The position numbers were made by a program, and so were the translations under genes. Below are positions 22,660 to 33,708 of a stretch of DNA of 64,000 nt, in pieces. Source of the stretch: Diphasiastrum complanatum (taxonomy: Eukaryota; Streptophyta; Lycopodiopsida; Lycopodiales; Lycopodiaceae); the NCBI GenBank assembly GCA_029204225.1, contig CM055104.1, positions 39,979,846 through 40,043,845 on the forward strand. The letters are read 5' to 3'. The notes under the pieces were generated by a model. The model did no database searches, had not been told where the DNA came from, and worked only from the letters and a program-made list of their open reading frames with translations. How positions within the stretch are numbered: the first letter of the stretch is position 1; the number at the start of each line of letters is the position of its first letter.

Positions 22660-23452
22660 CTTACTAGTGACTTCTACAAACAAGAAATAGATTTGATTGA
22701 CTTGAAACACACAAAGGTCTCACACTTGTAGTGTTTCACTCAAATTTGATTTCTAATCCAACAAATGGACTTATAATCATAGTTCTATCACTCCCTCACA
22801 AAGCTGGAATGAAGATAAGATGAAGTGAAAACTACTTTCAAACAAATCTTGCCAAGAAATGGATTTGATTGTCTCTAGAAACTCACTAAGGTCTCTCTCT
22901 TGTAGTTTTCACTCAAATTAGATTTCTAATCCAACAAATGGACTTATAATCTCAGTTCTAGCACTCCCTCACAAAGTTGGAATGAAGATAAGATGATGTG
23001 AAATCTACTTACAAACAAATGTTGCCAAATTTGGCTATTTTTGGACAAAAAAAAATGACTTAATCTCTTTTTTCCTTCTTGGTGTACTTTCAAGACCTGT
23101 TTTTAACCTTAATAGGACTTGAACTCAGCCTAGATTAACTAGATTTCATGAAACAAATTCAAATCTAATCAATGGCAAATGATCTTGGTAGATTATTCTA
23201 GGATCTCCACCAAAAATTACACCAATAGCTCACAAATTGAATTTTTTTGGATCAAATGAATACCAAGCATTAAATGCAGGTTCAGAGGTGACCACACATG
23301 TGGACAGTACGGATTTGGACCCCTACCAAGTTTGGGATCAAATCTCCTCACCAAAATCAAGATTCTAGCTTGCCCTCTCAATACTAGTTTTTAGCACCAA
23401 AACTTGCTAAAAATGGATTTGCATTAGATCAATGGCTTATGCTCTTGTACTT
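22660..23452 (-). other. Leader of the nested Copia element, with a 140-bp tandem repeat
   Basis: The untranslated leader between primer-binding site and Gag. GATTTCTAATCCAACAAATGG occurs in near-identical context near 22748 and 22919, each followed by CACTCCCTCACAAAG(C/T)TGGAATG, so a segment of roughly 170 bp is tandemly repeated. Packaging signals usually lie in such leaders, but none can be read directly. Confidence 0.6.
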
Positions 23453-23465
23453 GGCTCTGATACCA
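23453..23465 (-). promoter_or_regulatory. tRNA-Met primer-binding site
   Basis: Read on the minus strand this is TGGTATCAGAGCC, the complement of the 3' end of initiator tRNA-Met, directly adjoining the 5' LTR. It is the usual minus-strand DNA primer site of plant Copia elements and confirms the element's orientation. Confidence 0.9.
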
Positions 23466-24168
23466 TGTGAAAGTACTATACTTTAGGACCATAAATGGAT
23501 CTACAAAAGATCCACAAGAGTGATTGGATGCTTGCTTAACAATCTATCAAAAAACTAGACACAAAAAAGTTGATCTAGATTGGCAATTTGACAAACAACA
23601 AGCATTAACAATCAAAAGCATTGATAAACATTGAAATCCGAGCTCACACGTGTGTACTACAGGCTGGAGTACGGCATTCAACCTGAGAAACAAGTAGAAA
23701 TTGATTTGGTTTCATTTGGATCACAAAAACTCAATGTACATAGTGAACTAGCTTGAGATTGCCAATGAGCTCCAAAAATTTTCTATCTTCTCACTATGGA
23801 GAGAGGGAATACATAGCAAATTCGACTTCCTTCTTGAAGTTAGGTGGATTTCCAGCATGTAATAAGGAAGTTAACTCACTCTTCTTGACTAAAATGAAAC
23901 TCTAGTCTATTTCCTAGAGTTATGCTTGGTAGGTACCTAGTTGGTCAAATTTTCACCTTAAACTTAGGTGTAGGTCCTATAAAGTAGGGATGACCACCAA
24001 ATAGACATGACCAACTCTCTTGACTTGACCTAACCTACATTAGGATGGGTTTCCCACGTGGCATCATGGCCTCACATGTGTGGGACCCACTTGTGTACAC
24101 AATTTACACTATTCTACATGGTTTTTTTTTATCAAGCTAGATTTGCCAATTTTTGGCAATTCTTCACA
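23466..24168 (-). repeat. 5' LTR of the nested Copia element, 703 bp
   Basis: Begins TGTGAAAGTACTATAC and ends GGCAATTCTTCACA. As the element reads leftward, this LTR would hold the active promoter. It contains CACACGTGTG at 23645-23654 and a CCACGTGG G-box near 24054-24061, where the partner LTR has CCATGTGG. Confidence 0.9.
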
Positions 24169-24178
24169 CAATCTTGAC

Positions 24179-24430
24179 CTAGTTGTATCCACTAAATCCA
24201 TCCAGAAAACTATAAGCTTCCGCTCTAGCAAGGCGTTCCAAAATGCTTTCAGTAAAAGGTAACGGAAAGTGATCCTTTCGCGTCACTTTGATCAAGGCCT
24301 TGAGATTCACACAAATTCTCAATTTCTCACTCTTCTTAGGAACAATGACAATTGGTGAAACCCATTCAATGTGCTCGATCTCATAAATGAAATCGGCTTC
24401 AAGCAATCTTTGTAGCTCTTTCTTTATCAA
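24179..24430 (-). pseudogene. Gypsy reverse transcriptase, N-terminal part
   Basis: MIKKELQRLLEADFIYEIEH, WVSPIVIVPKKSEKLRICVN, PLPFTESILERLA and YSFLDGFSGYN are RT motifs 1-3 of plant Ty3/Gypsy elements; the first catalytic Asp is in FLDG. The YxDD motif would lie on the far side of the nested insertion and beyond the surviving left fragment, so it is missing. The frame before it (24431-25085) is partly open but decayed. Confidence 0.9.
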
Positions 24431-25085
24431 ACCTGTAACATTAGGATTATAGCAATAAAACTTTGTGACTTGGGAACTGCATCATGTATTAAGGGTATGG
24501 TATGCTCAATAACTAATGTCGGAATGCCTTTGAGATCTTTATAAGTCCAAGCAAAGCAATCTTGATACTTGATAAGCAATGTGCGTAGCGCTGAAAATTG
24601 TTAAGGAGTAAGTTGTGCTCCAACTTGTACAATATTTTCTGGTTTGTCTGGTTCTGCAAGATTCATAGGCTGCGTCCTAGTTGGGCCATCGTAAATATAT
24701 TTCGATTCTGGCATTTTTTTCTTCAGGTTCACGATGTGCTTTTGGTAATATGATAACCACATCATCCAAAGTATAATGTTTGAAATGCTCTGGCATATCA
24801 TGCTGGACTTCCTCTGATTGTTCTTTTTCAAAAGGATTAGTCTTGGATCTTCGCTTAGCTTTCTTAGCAGGAATCGATCATGGAGGCGATGACTTCTGAG
24901 AAAATGGACTCTTCTTTGAAGGTGAAGATTTCCTAGATGGTGATATCTTGGATCTGGTATGGGTTCCGTTGATACCCAAGCTACATTCAACACATTCAAA
25001 GGAAAAGTAATCGGTGTATCCAAAGTTTGATCCAATAATGAAATCTCGCTCAAGTTGGACTGATTATCTTTCAATTTTTTACTGG

Positions 25086-25421
25086 TCAATCGCAGGTATG
25101 ATCCATTGTTGATGAATCATCATCCTCTTTTTGGGCTACTGGTTTGATAGTCCAAGTGATCGGGTCAACTTTGACTGCACGGTCACAATTTTTTAAAGTG
25201 ATTTTCCCGGTACCCCAGTTATGAATTACTTGCGTAGCTCGTAACCATGGACGTCCCAGTAGGACCCGATAGACATTTGGTGTTTCAGGTAAGTCCATTA
25301 ATACAAAAGTAATGACAAACTGCACTTCGGCAATCTTGATAGGTATGTCTTCAACCATTCCTTGTGGATGAACTGTTGTTTGATCAGCTAGCTTAATGGC
25401 AAAAGCCGCAGGCTTAATCAA
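25086..25421 (-). pseudogene. Gypsy protease region
   Basis: The frame contains ADQTTVHPQGMVEDIPIKIA, FVLMDLPETPNVYRVLLGRP and WLRATQVIHNWGTGKITLK. The order (a beta-rich stretch, DLPE, then LLGRPWL) is that of the retropepsin C-terminal half of plant Gypsy elements. The DSGA active site itself lies just upstream, near 25450-25490, where the frame is interrupted. Aspartic proteases of this family cleave Gag-Pol. Confidence 0.75.
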
Positions 25422-25628
25422 TGTAAGGCCTCACTTTGCACATAGCTTTGTAGAAATCAGGTGAACTCCCGAACCTCCATCTATCACAACTGCTTCTTTA
25501 GAAAATTGTCTATGTTGTATTGGCAGAGTGATAATTTTTTGCTCACTTTCCCAGGCTGCTCCGACATGGAGTACATCATTAGATTCTTCAAATCCAGCAC
25601 AAAAAAGTGGTTCTTGATGGACTTCTGA

Positions 25629-26801
25629 TTAAGTTTGAGTTAACTTCTGTGCTAGTACTTCCCTTGCTTTTGGCACCAACTTCAAGAACTCTCCCAACAT
25701 AATATTGATCTTACTCGACAAAATAATCATGAGGAGTTTTGTCTGTGGCGCTTTCGGTTCAGTCATCTTGAAGGGTTCTTCACGATGATGCAAATGAGTA
25801 TTTATATCTGTTTGTGGATTATTTGGTGGTTGCACAAGTAAAGAATGGACTTCGGTTGATGCTCTAGTGTCCTCAAGCTCCTCTTCTTCTTGCAATTGTT
25901 TATCCACTGCCTCATATCCTAATATCTTCTCTTTTTGGCATGGAGATTTGGATAGACTCCAGATGTTGTTGGTATATCAATTAATGGTATTGAATCAACA
26001 TCTACTAGATCTACTACTGATTCTTTTTGCTTCTGTGCTCTGGTAACTACCATCAAGGGTATACTTGGTTCAGGTTGAACTGCTGGTCTTTGCTTGATTG
26101 TTATCAAATTGACAGGAGCTGTAGCCGACGGTGGCTTCGGTCTTGCTGGACACTCCTTGTAGCAATGCCCATAACCACAGTCATGACATAATGGTACAAA
26201 TTTGTCTTTGTTTGGACATTCTACAACTCTATGATTTTCTCCACAAGCAAAGCATTCAAGTGGAGCTCTAGTCCTATTTCTAGATGCTTGTTGTTGTGAG
26301 GCAGCATAAATAGCATATTGTTCTGAAGGTCCACTTTCATTACCATAACTCCGTTGCTCATTACCTCTGTAAGGCTCTGGTTCCATCAAATTAGTAGGAC
26401 GAGTCAGTTGTGTCGGTGGGGCTGGTAAATCCCTTTCCATAAAGGGATTCTTGATATCCCATCTGGGCATCTCATTATTGGATAGTCCGAGGTTTAAAAT
26501 GGATAAAAGCAGTCTCATGATCAGGTGAATTGCATAGATGGCAAATACTAGTTTCTATCCATTTTTTCAATTGAGGACATTCATTCACTGTGTGATTGCC
26601 CGTAAAAATCAAACACCAGACATTTTCCTTGGTAAAAAAAGTCTTAGCAAACTTCTCAAGTTCCTTGTTCGCTTTTCCATGGATATCTTCCAAGTCTTTG
26701 ATCTTGTCATCAAATTGCAACTGCAATTTTTCCATCTGTATCTGCTGGTTCTTATCGAGCTTCTCAAACTCATTGAGCATCATCTCTGTAGTAGAGTTCA
26801 A
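25629..26801 (-). pseudogene. Gypsy Gag with zinc knuckles, in three frames
   Basis: Three overlapping pieces. The one at 26475-26801 has a coiled-coil-like start (MLNEFEKLDKNQQIQMEKLQ) and a Cys/His cluster ending CHLCNSPDHETAF. The one at 25919-26518 has CFACGENHRVVECP followed by CHDCGYGHCYKECP, two zinc-knuckle-like motifs that bind RNA. The one at 25629-25907 is the Gag-protease linker. Frames change near 26500 and 25915. Gag forms the particle; this copy cannot. Confidence 0.75.
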
Positions 26802-26953
26802 GGAAAATTATTGGATTCCAAGAATATTCTTCCAACTCAATTCTTAACCAGACTATGGATTCCAAATTCTACAATCAACCAAGTAATTAAATACCATTTT
26901 AGCACCTATCTTTAACAATATAAACTCTATACAATCACCTAAAACAAAATCTA

Positions 26954-27014
26954 TGTGAAAGTACAACAAAAAGGACCAAGAATGGATCCAAATCATATCC
27001 ACAAGAGTGATTGT
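26954..27014 (-). repeat. Left piece of a Copia LTR interrupted by another element
   Basis: TGTGAAAGTACAACAAAAAGG then GTGATTGT. The start matches the LTR start of the nested element at 19590 (TGTGAAAGTACTG) and has the same CCACAAGAGTGATTG block. The remaining part of this LTR appears to resume at about 31069 beyond the Copia that starts at 27015. Confidence 0.55.
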
Positions 27015-28006
27015 TGTCGGTAAGTGGTGTGTAGAAGTTAGGTCTAGCTCGAAAAGAAACGAATGAAAATAATTCGTGTGTCTAGAAAGAAAAATTTTCG
27101 TGCATGGCGAAATAAACTATCTTCATCTTTCCAATGCATGACTACTCCTATCAATTTCAAACAAAATAATAGTGATAGAAATCACATTTGAACTTATAGT
27201 AACTAACTTTGAAATCGCCAGTACTACAATGATTACATAGCCAAACAATTAAGCATCGAAAATTATCAGACAAATAATTAGTCACGAAGAACTCCAGAAA
27301 ACGCATACATTCTGAGACGAAGCTGAATGCAATAAAGACTAGTATTGATTCAAAATGAAATAGAAGTAAATGAGTACAATAAGTTGCAGAAATAAACTGC
27401 ATACTCTATGCTATCTCTGAGCGGCTAAAATGAAAGTCTGAATTAATGCGCAATGTTGATAAGCAGTAGCGCAATAGCAATCTCTAAAACAACTCTAAGA
27501 AGTGAGCTAGAATGCTCAGGAGTGTTCAAGCTCGCAGACTTGAGAGCGAGAGCTAACTATTCAAATACTTCTGATGATTCTGATTTTCAATGAATGAAAT
27601 CGTATGAATATGAACAACTATTTATACTAAGAAATTAGATCGTCAATTGCAATCATCAGTTGGCTGGTGATCCGTCGACATCCATCTGGTCCTTGTCATT
27701 GATTGCTGATAAGCGATGAAATTGGCCGTAAACGTTCTGTCTGCATAAATGAACCAAAACTGTAGCTCTGCAGAAATGAACTAAAATAGCCACAGACAAC
27801 ACTGTCAGGTTTTTCGAAAAAAAGACGACAAATGCAAAAAAGGAGAAGTGTCTTTAAATCTCATTTAGGGTTGCCCCACACTTTTTCAGAGTCATTTCTT
27901 TAACATTTGAGGCTCTTTGGAAACAGCGAAAAATACGACATTGTGATTTTACATGAGATTTCTATCAGGTAAAAAATGCGAAAAAGGAGACACTGCATTT
28001 TCAACA
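27015..28006 (-). repeat. 3' LTR of the Copia at 27-31 kb
   Basis: Starts TGTCGGTAAG. It is alignable with 30091-31038 nearly throughout (for example GTGTGTCTAGAAAGAAAA, GCGCAATG(T/C)TGATA), with frequent substitutions and a 45-bp difference near the start. The end is set where similarity to the partner LTR stops (TTTTCAAC). Confidence 0.7.
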
Positions 28007-28034
28007 GATAGGTTGTTGTTGAAACAGCTTTAGC

Positions 28035-28445
28035 CTAGAAGCACTTCGGAAGTATCACATGTGATAACATACACTTTGTCAATTCAACTAAGGTTCTGTT
28101 CTTTCTCTCAGCAAGACCATTTGACTGAGGTGAATAGGAAGTGATGTATTGTTGCTCAATGTCGTTGTTGAGACAATAGTCCTTGAATTCATTGGAGATG
28201 TACTCTCCCCCGTTATCTAACCTCAATGCTCTGATTCGTTTACCAGTTTGATTCTCAACATGCTCTTTGAATTGTCTGAATTTGATGAAAGTTTCTAATT
28301 TTTGTTTAATAAAATAAACAACTGTCCTTATGGAGAATTCGTGAATAAAGGTAATGAAATACTTTGCATCTAGTAATGAAGGAGTTTGCATAGGTCCACA
28401 TATATCTGTATGAACAACATCTAACAGATCTTTTGCTACATGCAT
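28035..28445 (-). pseudogene. Copia integrase core
   Basis: 136 residues with LLDVVHTDICGPM (first catalytic Asp), IRALRLDNGGEYISNEFKDY (second Asp) and YSPQSNGLAERKNRTLVEL (catalytic Glu in AERKN). All three DDE residues are present in one open frame. The N-terminal HHCC finger lies in other frames between 28446 and 28740 and is damaged; the C-terminal part is missing because the deletion that removed RT begins at the MLSHVILPK segment. Confidence 0.9.
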
Positions 28446-28744
28446 ATGGTTTTATCTAAAAGGAATCCTAGCCTGCATTCCAAAGATACAGCTATGACAA
28501 ACAGGGAGATCGACCTTACCAGAAGGATAGTCGAGATCAAAGACCATGGATTGTCTGGACATGTTCATAACAGATGCATGATTCAAATGTCCTAAGCAAT
28601 GATGTCATAGTAATGCTTTATTGACTAGAACAGAGGTTTTCAAGGCTTGACTAGACTCAGAATAACAGTGTGCCAAAGGCTATATAAGTAACCTTGTCTC
28701 TTGCCGAGTGCAAGGATCTTATTAGTCCTATCAATGATTTTGCA

Positions 28745-29269
28745 TTAATCATATTCAAATTTTACCTTATGACCTAAATCTGTAATTCTACTCACCGATA
28801 AAAGATTTGTAGAGAGTTTAGGAGCATATAAGACCTTTGATAGTAATTTGAATTGATCATGATGGAAACACAATCTTACAGTACCTTCACCTTTAATAGT
28901 GTGAGTATTATTGTCACCAAGATGAACAAATTTCTTCGTGTTGTAAGGAGTGTAGGAGTTAAAGATCTTAAATTGATTGGTCATATGTTGAGTTGCTCCA
29001 GAATCCAGAAACCATGAATCATCCAAAAATGCGCTTTGATCTTTGACCATGAATGCGCCTTTGTCCACTTCGACCTGGGGAGATGATGAAACTATGTTTG
29101 TTTGTTGATCAGGTTGCTTGTCTACGTTCTTCGCTTGGAGAATTTGGCAATCCTTGATCTCATGGTTATTACGCTTGCAATACCTGCAAAACATCTTCTT
29201 CTTCAATTGTGGATTTGATGATTGTTCTTGACCTTGAGTCTGTTTTTGATTCGTTGCAGCCTTCTTCAA
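28745..29269 (-). pseudogene. Copia Gag zinc knuckle and protease
   Basis: One 174-residue frame: the zinc knuckle CRYCKRNNHEIKDC near residue 33, then DDSWFLDSGATQHMTNQ, where DSG is the retropepsin active site, followed by FVHLGDNNTHTIKGEGTVRL and VLYAPKLSTNLLSVSRITDL. This is complete for a Copia protease. A frame change near 29270 separates it from Gag and another near 28745 from integrase. Confidence 0.9.
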
Positions 29270-29350
29270 GGTTTTCTACTTCTGTCGTTTAGAGCCTTTG
29301 TTGACATAAAGAGCCTGAGAGGAGGAAGTAGACGGAGTGTCTTGACTTCT

Positions 29351-29620
29351 TCAATTATCTTCTTGTAGCAACATAGTGATAATTATAGTAAGAGTTAAAT
29401 CTGAGTGTGTCAATATGATCATCACCCAATTCTCATATGTAGAGGGCAAGCCTGAATGATCGTCTATGATTGATCCGAAAGTGGCCATCTGTTGCAAGAG
29501 ATTCTTAAACTGGTTAATGTGATTTTGAAGTGAATCACCAACAGACATTTTGAATGTGAAGAATTTCCTTCGTAGATGTAACTTAGTAGTTACGTCCCTC
29601 ACGTCATGTAGTGAGTTCAA
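29351..29620 (-). pseudogene. Copia Gag fragment
   Basis: The 89-residue frame LHLRRKFFTFKMSVGDSLQN, HINQFKNLLQQMATFGSIID is the central Gag helix bundle of the family found widely in plants ('L...yk.L..l.mseg.sv..hi..f..i...L...g'). Gag sequence continues upstream in other frames to about 29880 (MDSQSKPGLITDKLNGSNCH type start). It is frameshifted and not functional. Confidence 0.8.
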
Positions 29621-30090
29621 AATGTCCCAAACGTCTCTTGACGTTTAAGCTTCAATTATGTGTCCAATCTGTGTATCTGATATATTGAGGATGATAAGCG
29701 CGAAAGTTTTGTCGTCCTTTGATTTCCACTTTGATTCGTCATCTTCAAGTTTTACTTTTGTACCTGTAACAACATCCCATAATTTGTTGGCGATTAGCAA
29801 GGTCTTCATCTTAAATTTTCACAAATGACAATTGGATCCATTCAGCTTGTCTGTGATAAGACCAGGTTTACTTTGAGAATCCATCTGGAACTTAGTCTGT
29901 CGATTGTATCGATGACGCTAAGATGCAGTAATGCCAACAATAGGAAATCAATTTTCTGATACTGAAAGGTTGAAAAGAACTGAAGAGTATGATATCAATT
30001 TGATATTGCGAAAGATATCAAGTATTAGAGCTTTTACTCTGATATCATGTTGGAATCATATGAGGAAGTAGTGAAATCGCTCTGATACCA

Positions 30091-31068
30091 TGTCGGTATT
30101 TCATTTGTGTGTCTAGAAAGAAAACTTTTTGTGCATGGCGGAATAAACTATCTTCATCTTTTCAATGCATGACTATGCCTATCAATTTCAAACAAAACAA
30201 TAGTGATAGAAATCATGTTTGAACTTATAGCAACTAACTTTGAAATTGCTAGTACTATAGTGATTACGTAGCCAAACAATTAAGCATAAAACATTATCAG
30301 ACAAATAATTAGTTGCGAAGAACTTTAGAAAATGCATACATTCTGAGACAAAGCTAAACGCAATAAAGAATAGTATTGACTCAAAATGAAACAGAAGTAA
30401 ATGAGTACAATAAGTTGCGGATCGAAGCCGCGTACTCTATGCTATCTCTGAGCGGCTAAAATGAAAGTCTGAATTAATGCGCAATGCTGATATGTGGTAG
30501 TGCAATAGCAATCTCTAAAACAACTCTAAGAAGTGAGCTAGAATGATCATGAGTGTTCAAGCCCACAGGCTTGAGAGAGAGAGCTAACTATTCAAATGCT
30601 TCTGATAATTTTGATTTTCAATGAATGAAACTGTATGAATATGAATAGCTATTTATACTAAGAAATTAGGTCGTCAATTGCGATCGCCAGTTGGTTGGTG
30701 ATCCGCTGGCATCCATCCGGTCCTCCTCATTGATTGCTGATAAGCGGTGAAATTGGCCGTAAACGTTCTGTCTGCATAAATGAACCAAAACTGTAGCTCT
30801 GCAAAAATGAACTTAAACAGCCACAGGTGACACGGTCGGGTTTTTCGCGAAAAAGACGACAAGGACGAAAAAGGAGAAGTGCCCTTAAATCTCATTTAGA
30901 GTTGCCCCACACTTTTCCAGAGTCATTTTCTTAACATTTGAGGCTCTTTGAAAAAAGCAAAAAATGCGACACTATGATTTTACACGAGATTTCTGTTAGG
31001 CAAAAAATGCGAAAAAAGAGACACTGCATTTTTCAACGGGATTCCTGACAGGCGAAAAAGGAGACACT
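30091..31068 (-). repeat. 5' LTR of the Copia at 27-31 kb
   Basis: Starts TGTCGGTATTTC directly beside the primer-binding site TCTGATACCA (30081-30090). The far end contains a partial duplication of GCGAAAAA-GAGACACT, which makes the exact terminus uncertain by some 30 bp. Confidence 0.7.
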
Positions 31069-32600
31069 ATTGTAAACTCCGTGTAATTTTGCAGACTATG
31101 TAAAACACTTGTAATTCTGCAGACTGTGTAAACACATGGGAAGATCCGCAAAAGTGGATTAACAATGGATGAAGACTAAAACCGATTAGACGATTGGTAA
31201 GAAGGAGAATAATCCAACAATTGCATGTTAGATTATATTGATCTACCAACCGACACAAGATTAGATTATATTAGATCAAATCTACATAAATCTAACAAGA
31301 GCAATCAAATATGATCAAAACTTTGCCTTGCTAGTTTCACACTTGTGAAAACCTGTCAGAGTATGGACAACTAGCAGAGAATGAAGTACACTAAGCTTAG
31401 AAACCAATAGATGCATAAAATCACAAGACAAATAGAGAAACTACTCAAGAAATGCTCCAAAACCAAGATTTAGCTTGCTTGTTGATTATGGCCAAATGAG
31501 GCTCTATATATACATGAGAGAGATCTCAAGTTGCTGCTGAATCACCAGATCTAGCATGTGTGAGAGTGCCTAGTCACCAAAGGATCCATCAGTCACATCA
31601 AACTTGGCACATGGTCCATGACTTCCAAGATTTAAGGCACCTCTTTGATTTTGGGTAATTTTCTTAGACAAAAATCTTCTACAAGCCTAAACTCAACTTC
31701 TACTGATTTTTCCACACATGTGAGCAAACCTTTACACATGGAAGATCAATCCTAAACTCAAGATGTAGCACGTTCTACCAATAAAAAGGTGCCATGTGCC
31801 ATATAGCTAGAAAACTAGATTTTGGCCATTTTGGCCACTAGATCTCAAATCAAATGATATGTACATACTAAATGATTGATCTAAATGATATATGCATTTA
31901 ATTCACACATGGTAACAGGCTCCACACATGTATAATCAGGATATGTACATGGATTTGGCCTAGATATATGCATTTAATTCACACATGGTAACAGGCTCCA
32001 CACATGTGTAATCATGATATGTACATGAGTTTGGCCTAGATCGGCCTAGATCAAGACATGATTTTGACATTTTCACACTCCTCAAAATCTAGCTTGGTAA
32101 ATCTAACATATATCTATCTACAACTCCAAGTGCTAATCTTAACTTCACAAATGGATCCTTTGCCAATGGCTTGGTAAATATATCAGCAATACAATCTGAA
32201 GATGAAACATGAATGAGCTTAGCCTCCTTTGCTTTCACTTTCTGTCTCACAAAATGGTGTGAAATCTCAATGTGCTTGGTTCGAGCATGGAAGATTGGAT
32301 TGTTGGAAAGTTGTTGGGCTGCCTGATTGTCACAATAAATGCATGGAATGTCTTCAGCCTTGATCACTTGAAGCTCCTCCAAAAGTCTTCTTAGCCATAG
32401 GATCTCCTTTGTTGTTGTTGTTGTTGTTGTTGTCATAGCTTTGTACTCGGATTCGGTTGATGAAAGAGAGATGCTGTCTTGCTTTTTGGAAAGCCAAGAT
32501 ATAACTCCTCACATAAGAATGTAGCAAAGGCACTTGTGGATCTTCTATCCACTTTGTCACCGACAAAATATGAATCCAAGTATGTTGAAGCATACAACTG
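31069..32600 (-). mobile_element. Copia remnant: 3' LTR plus RNase H
   Basis: The stretch from 31069 to 32077 is the larger part of an LTR ending TTTTCACA, followed by a purine tract (read on the minus strand GAGGAGTG-like, CTCCTC on plus) and the C-terminal RNase H. RT and everything upstream are missing beyond about 32600. Together with 26954-27014 this looks like one 3' LTR opened by the element at 27015-31068. Within the LTR, the segment around ATGCATTTAATTCACACATGG is repeated (near 31893 and 31970). Confidence 0.7.
32089..32436 (-). pseudogene. Copia RNase H C-terminus with polythreonine
   Basis: The frame EILWLRRLLEELQVIKAEDI, IYCDNQAAQQLSNNPIFHAR, KHIEISHHFVRQKVKAK, DCIADIFTKPLAKDPF is the C-terminal RNase H of Copia elements, complete to its natural stop. 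The Asp in CDNQAA is catalytic. Immediately before it the coding DNA has expanded to eight Thr codons (GTT repeat on the plus strand, 32411-32436), where the related element at 38.6 kb has four. Upstream (32354-32593) the sequence continues in another frame and soon ends. Confidence 0.9.
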
Positions 32601-33628
<1,028 letters not shown>

Positions 33629-33708
33629 AAGATAAGGAATCCCATTTTATTTTGAACATATTGTTTCTGATCGTCCAATTAATATACATTTCATTTACAT
33701 AAAAGTTA

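Larger units (their letters stand above)
19590..24168 (-). mobile_element. Non-autonomous Copia element (Gag-protease, no polymerase), complete ends
   Basis: LTRs are 19590-20293 and 23466-24168. Identical 5-bp CAATC flanks it (19585-19589 and 24169-24173). The LTRs differ by about seven substitutions and one indel by eye, so insertion is recent. A primer-binding site for tRNA-Met abuts the 5' LTR (23453-23465), and a purine tract (AGGAGGAG read on the minus strand) abuts the 3' LTR. The 3.2-kb interior encodes Gag, protease and a catalytically empty integrase-like region, with no YVDD and no RNase H. It resembles the published group of short Gag-only LTR elements (TR-GAG) in design. It sits in the RT of a Gypsy element. 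A damaged second copy lies at 48388-49575. Confidence 0.9.
19494..26948 (-). mobile_element. Gypsy retrotransposon split by a later insertion
   Basis: The minus-strand Gypsy has Gag with two Cys-rich knuckles (25919-26801), protease (25086-25421) and RT (24179-24430). RT stops at FLDGFSGYN on the right of the inserted element and resumes on its left at 19494-19589 with APTDRHKTAFAIEWGTYAY and VMPFGLCNAP. Removing the insertion and one copy of CAATC rejoins the RT reading frame exactly, apart from one stop codon (TAG where Gln is usual) just before the site. RNase H and integrase are absent, cut off at 19494 by the neighbouring Copia. On the right it ends near a Copia LTR that starts at 26954. 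Confidence 0.85.
27015..31068 (-). mobile_element. Copia retrotransposon with two LTRs, decayed pol
   Basis: Minus-strand element with LTRs of about 1 kb (27015 to about 28006; 30091 to about 31068) and a tRNA-Met primer-binding site at 30079-30090. Gag, a CCHC knuckle, protease and the integrase core are visible; RT and RNase H are deleted, since integrase runs almost directly into the 3' LTR. ATTGT precedes 27015 and follows 31068, a possible target duplication, but the right LTR end is ambiguous because a short repeat (GAAAAAGGAGACACT) occurs twice there. The LTRs have diverged more (many substitutions) than those of the two recent elements, so this is an older insertion. Confidence 0.8.
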
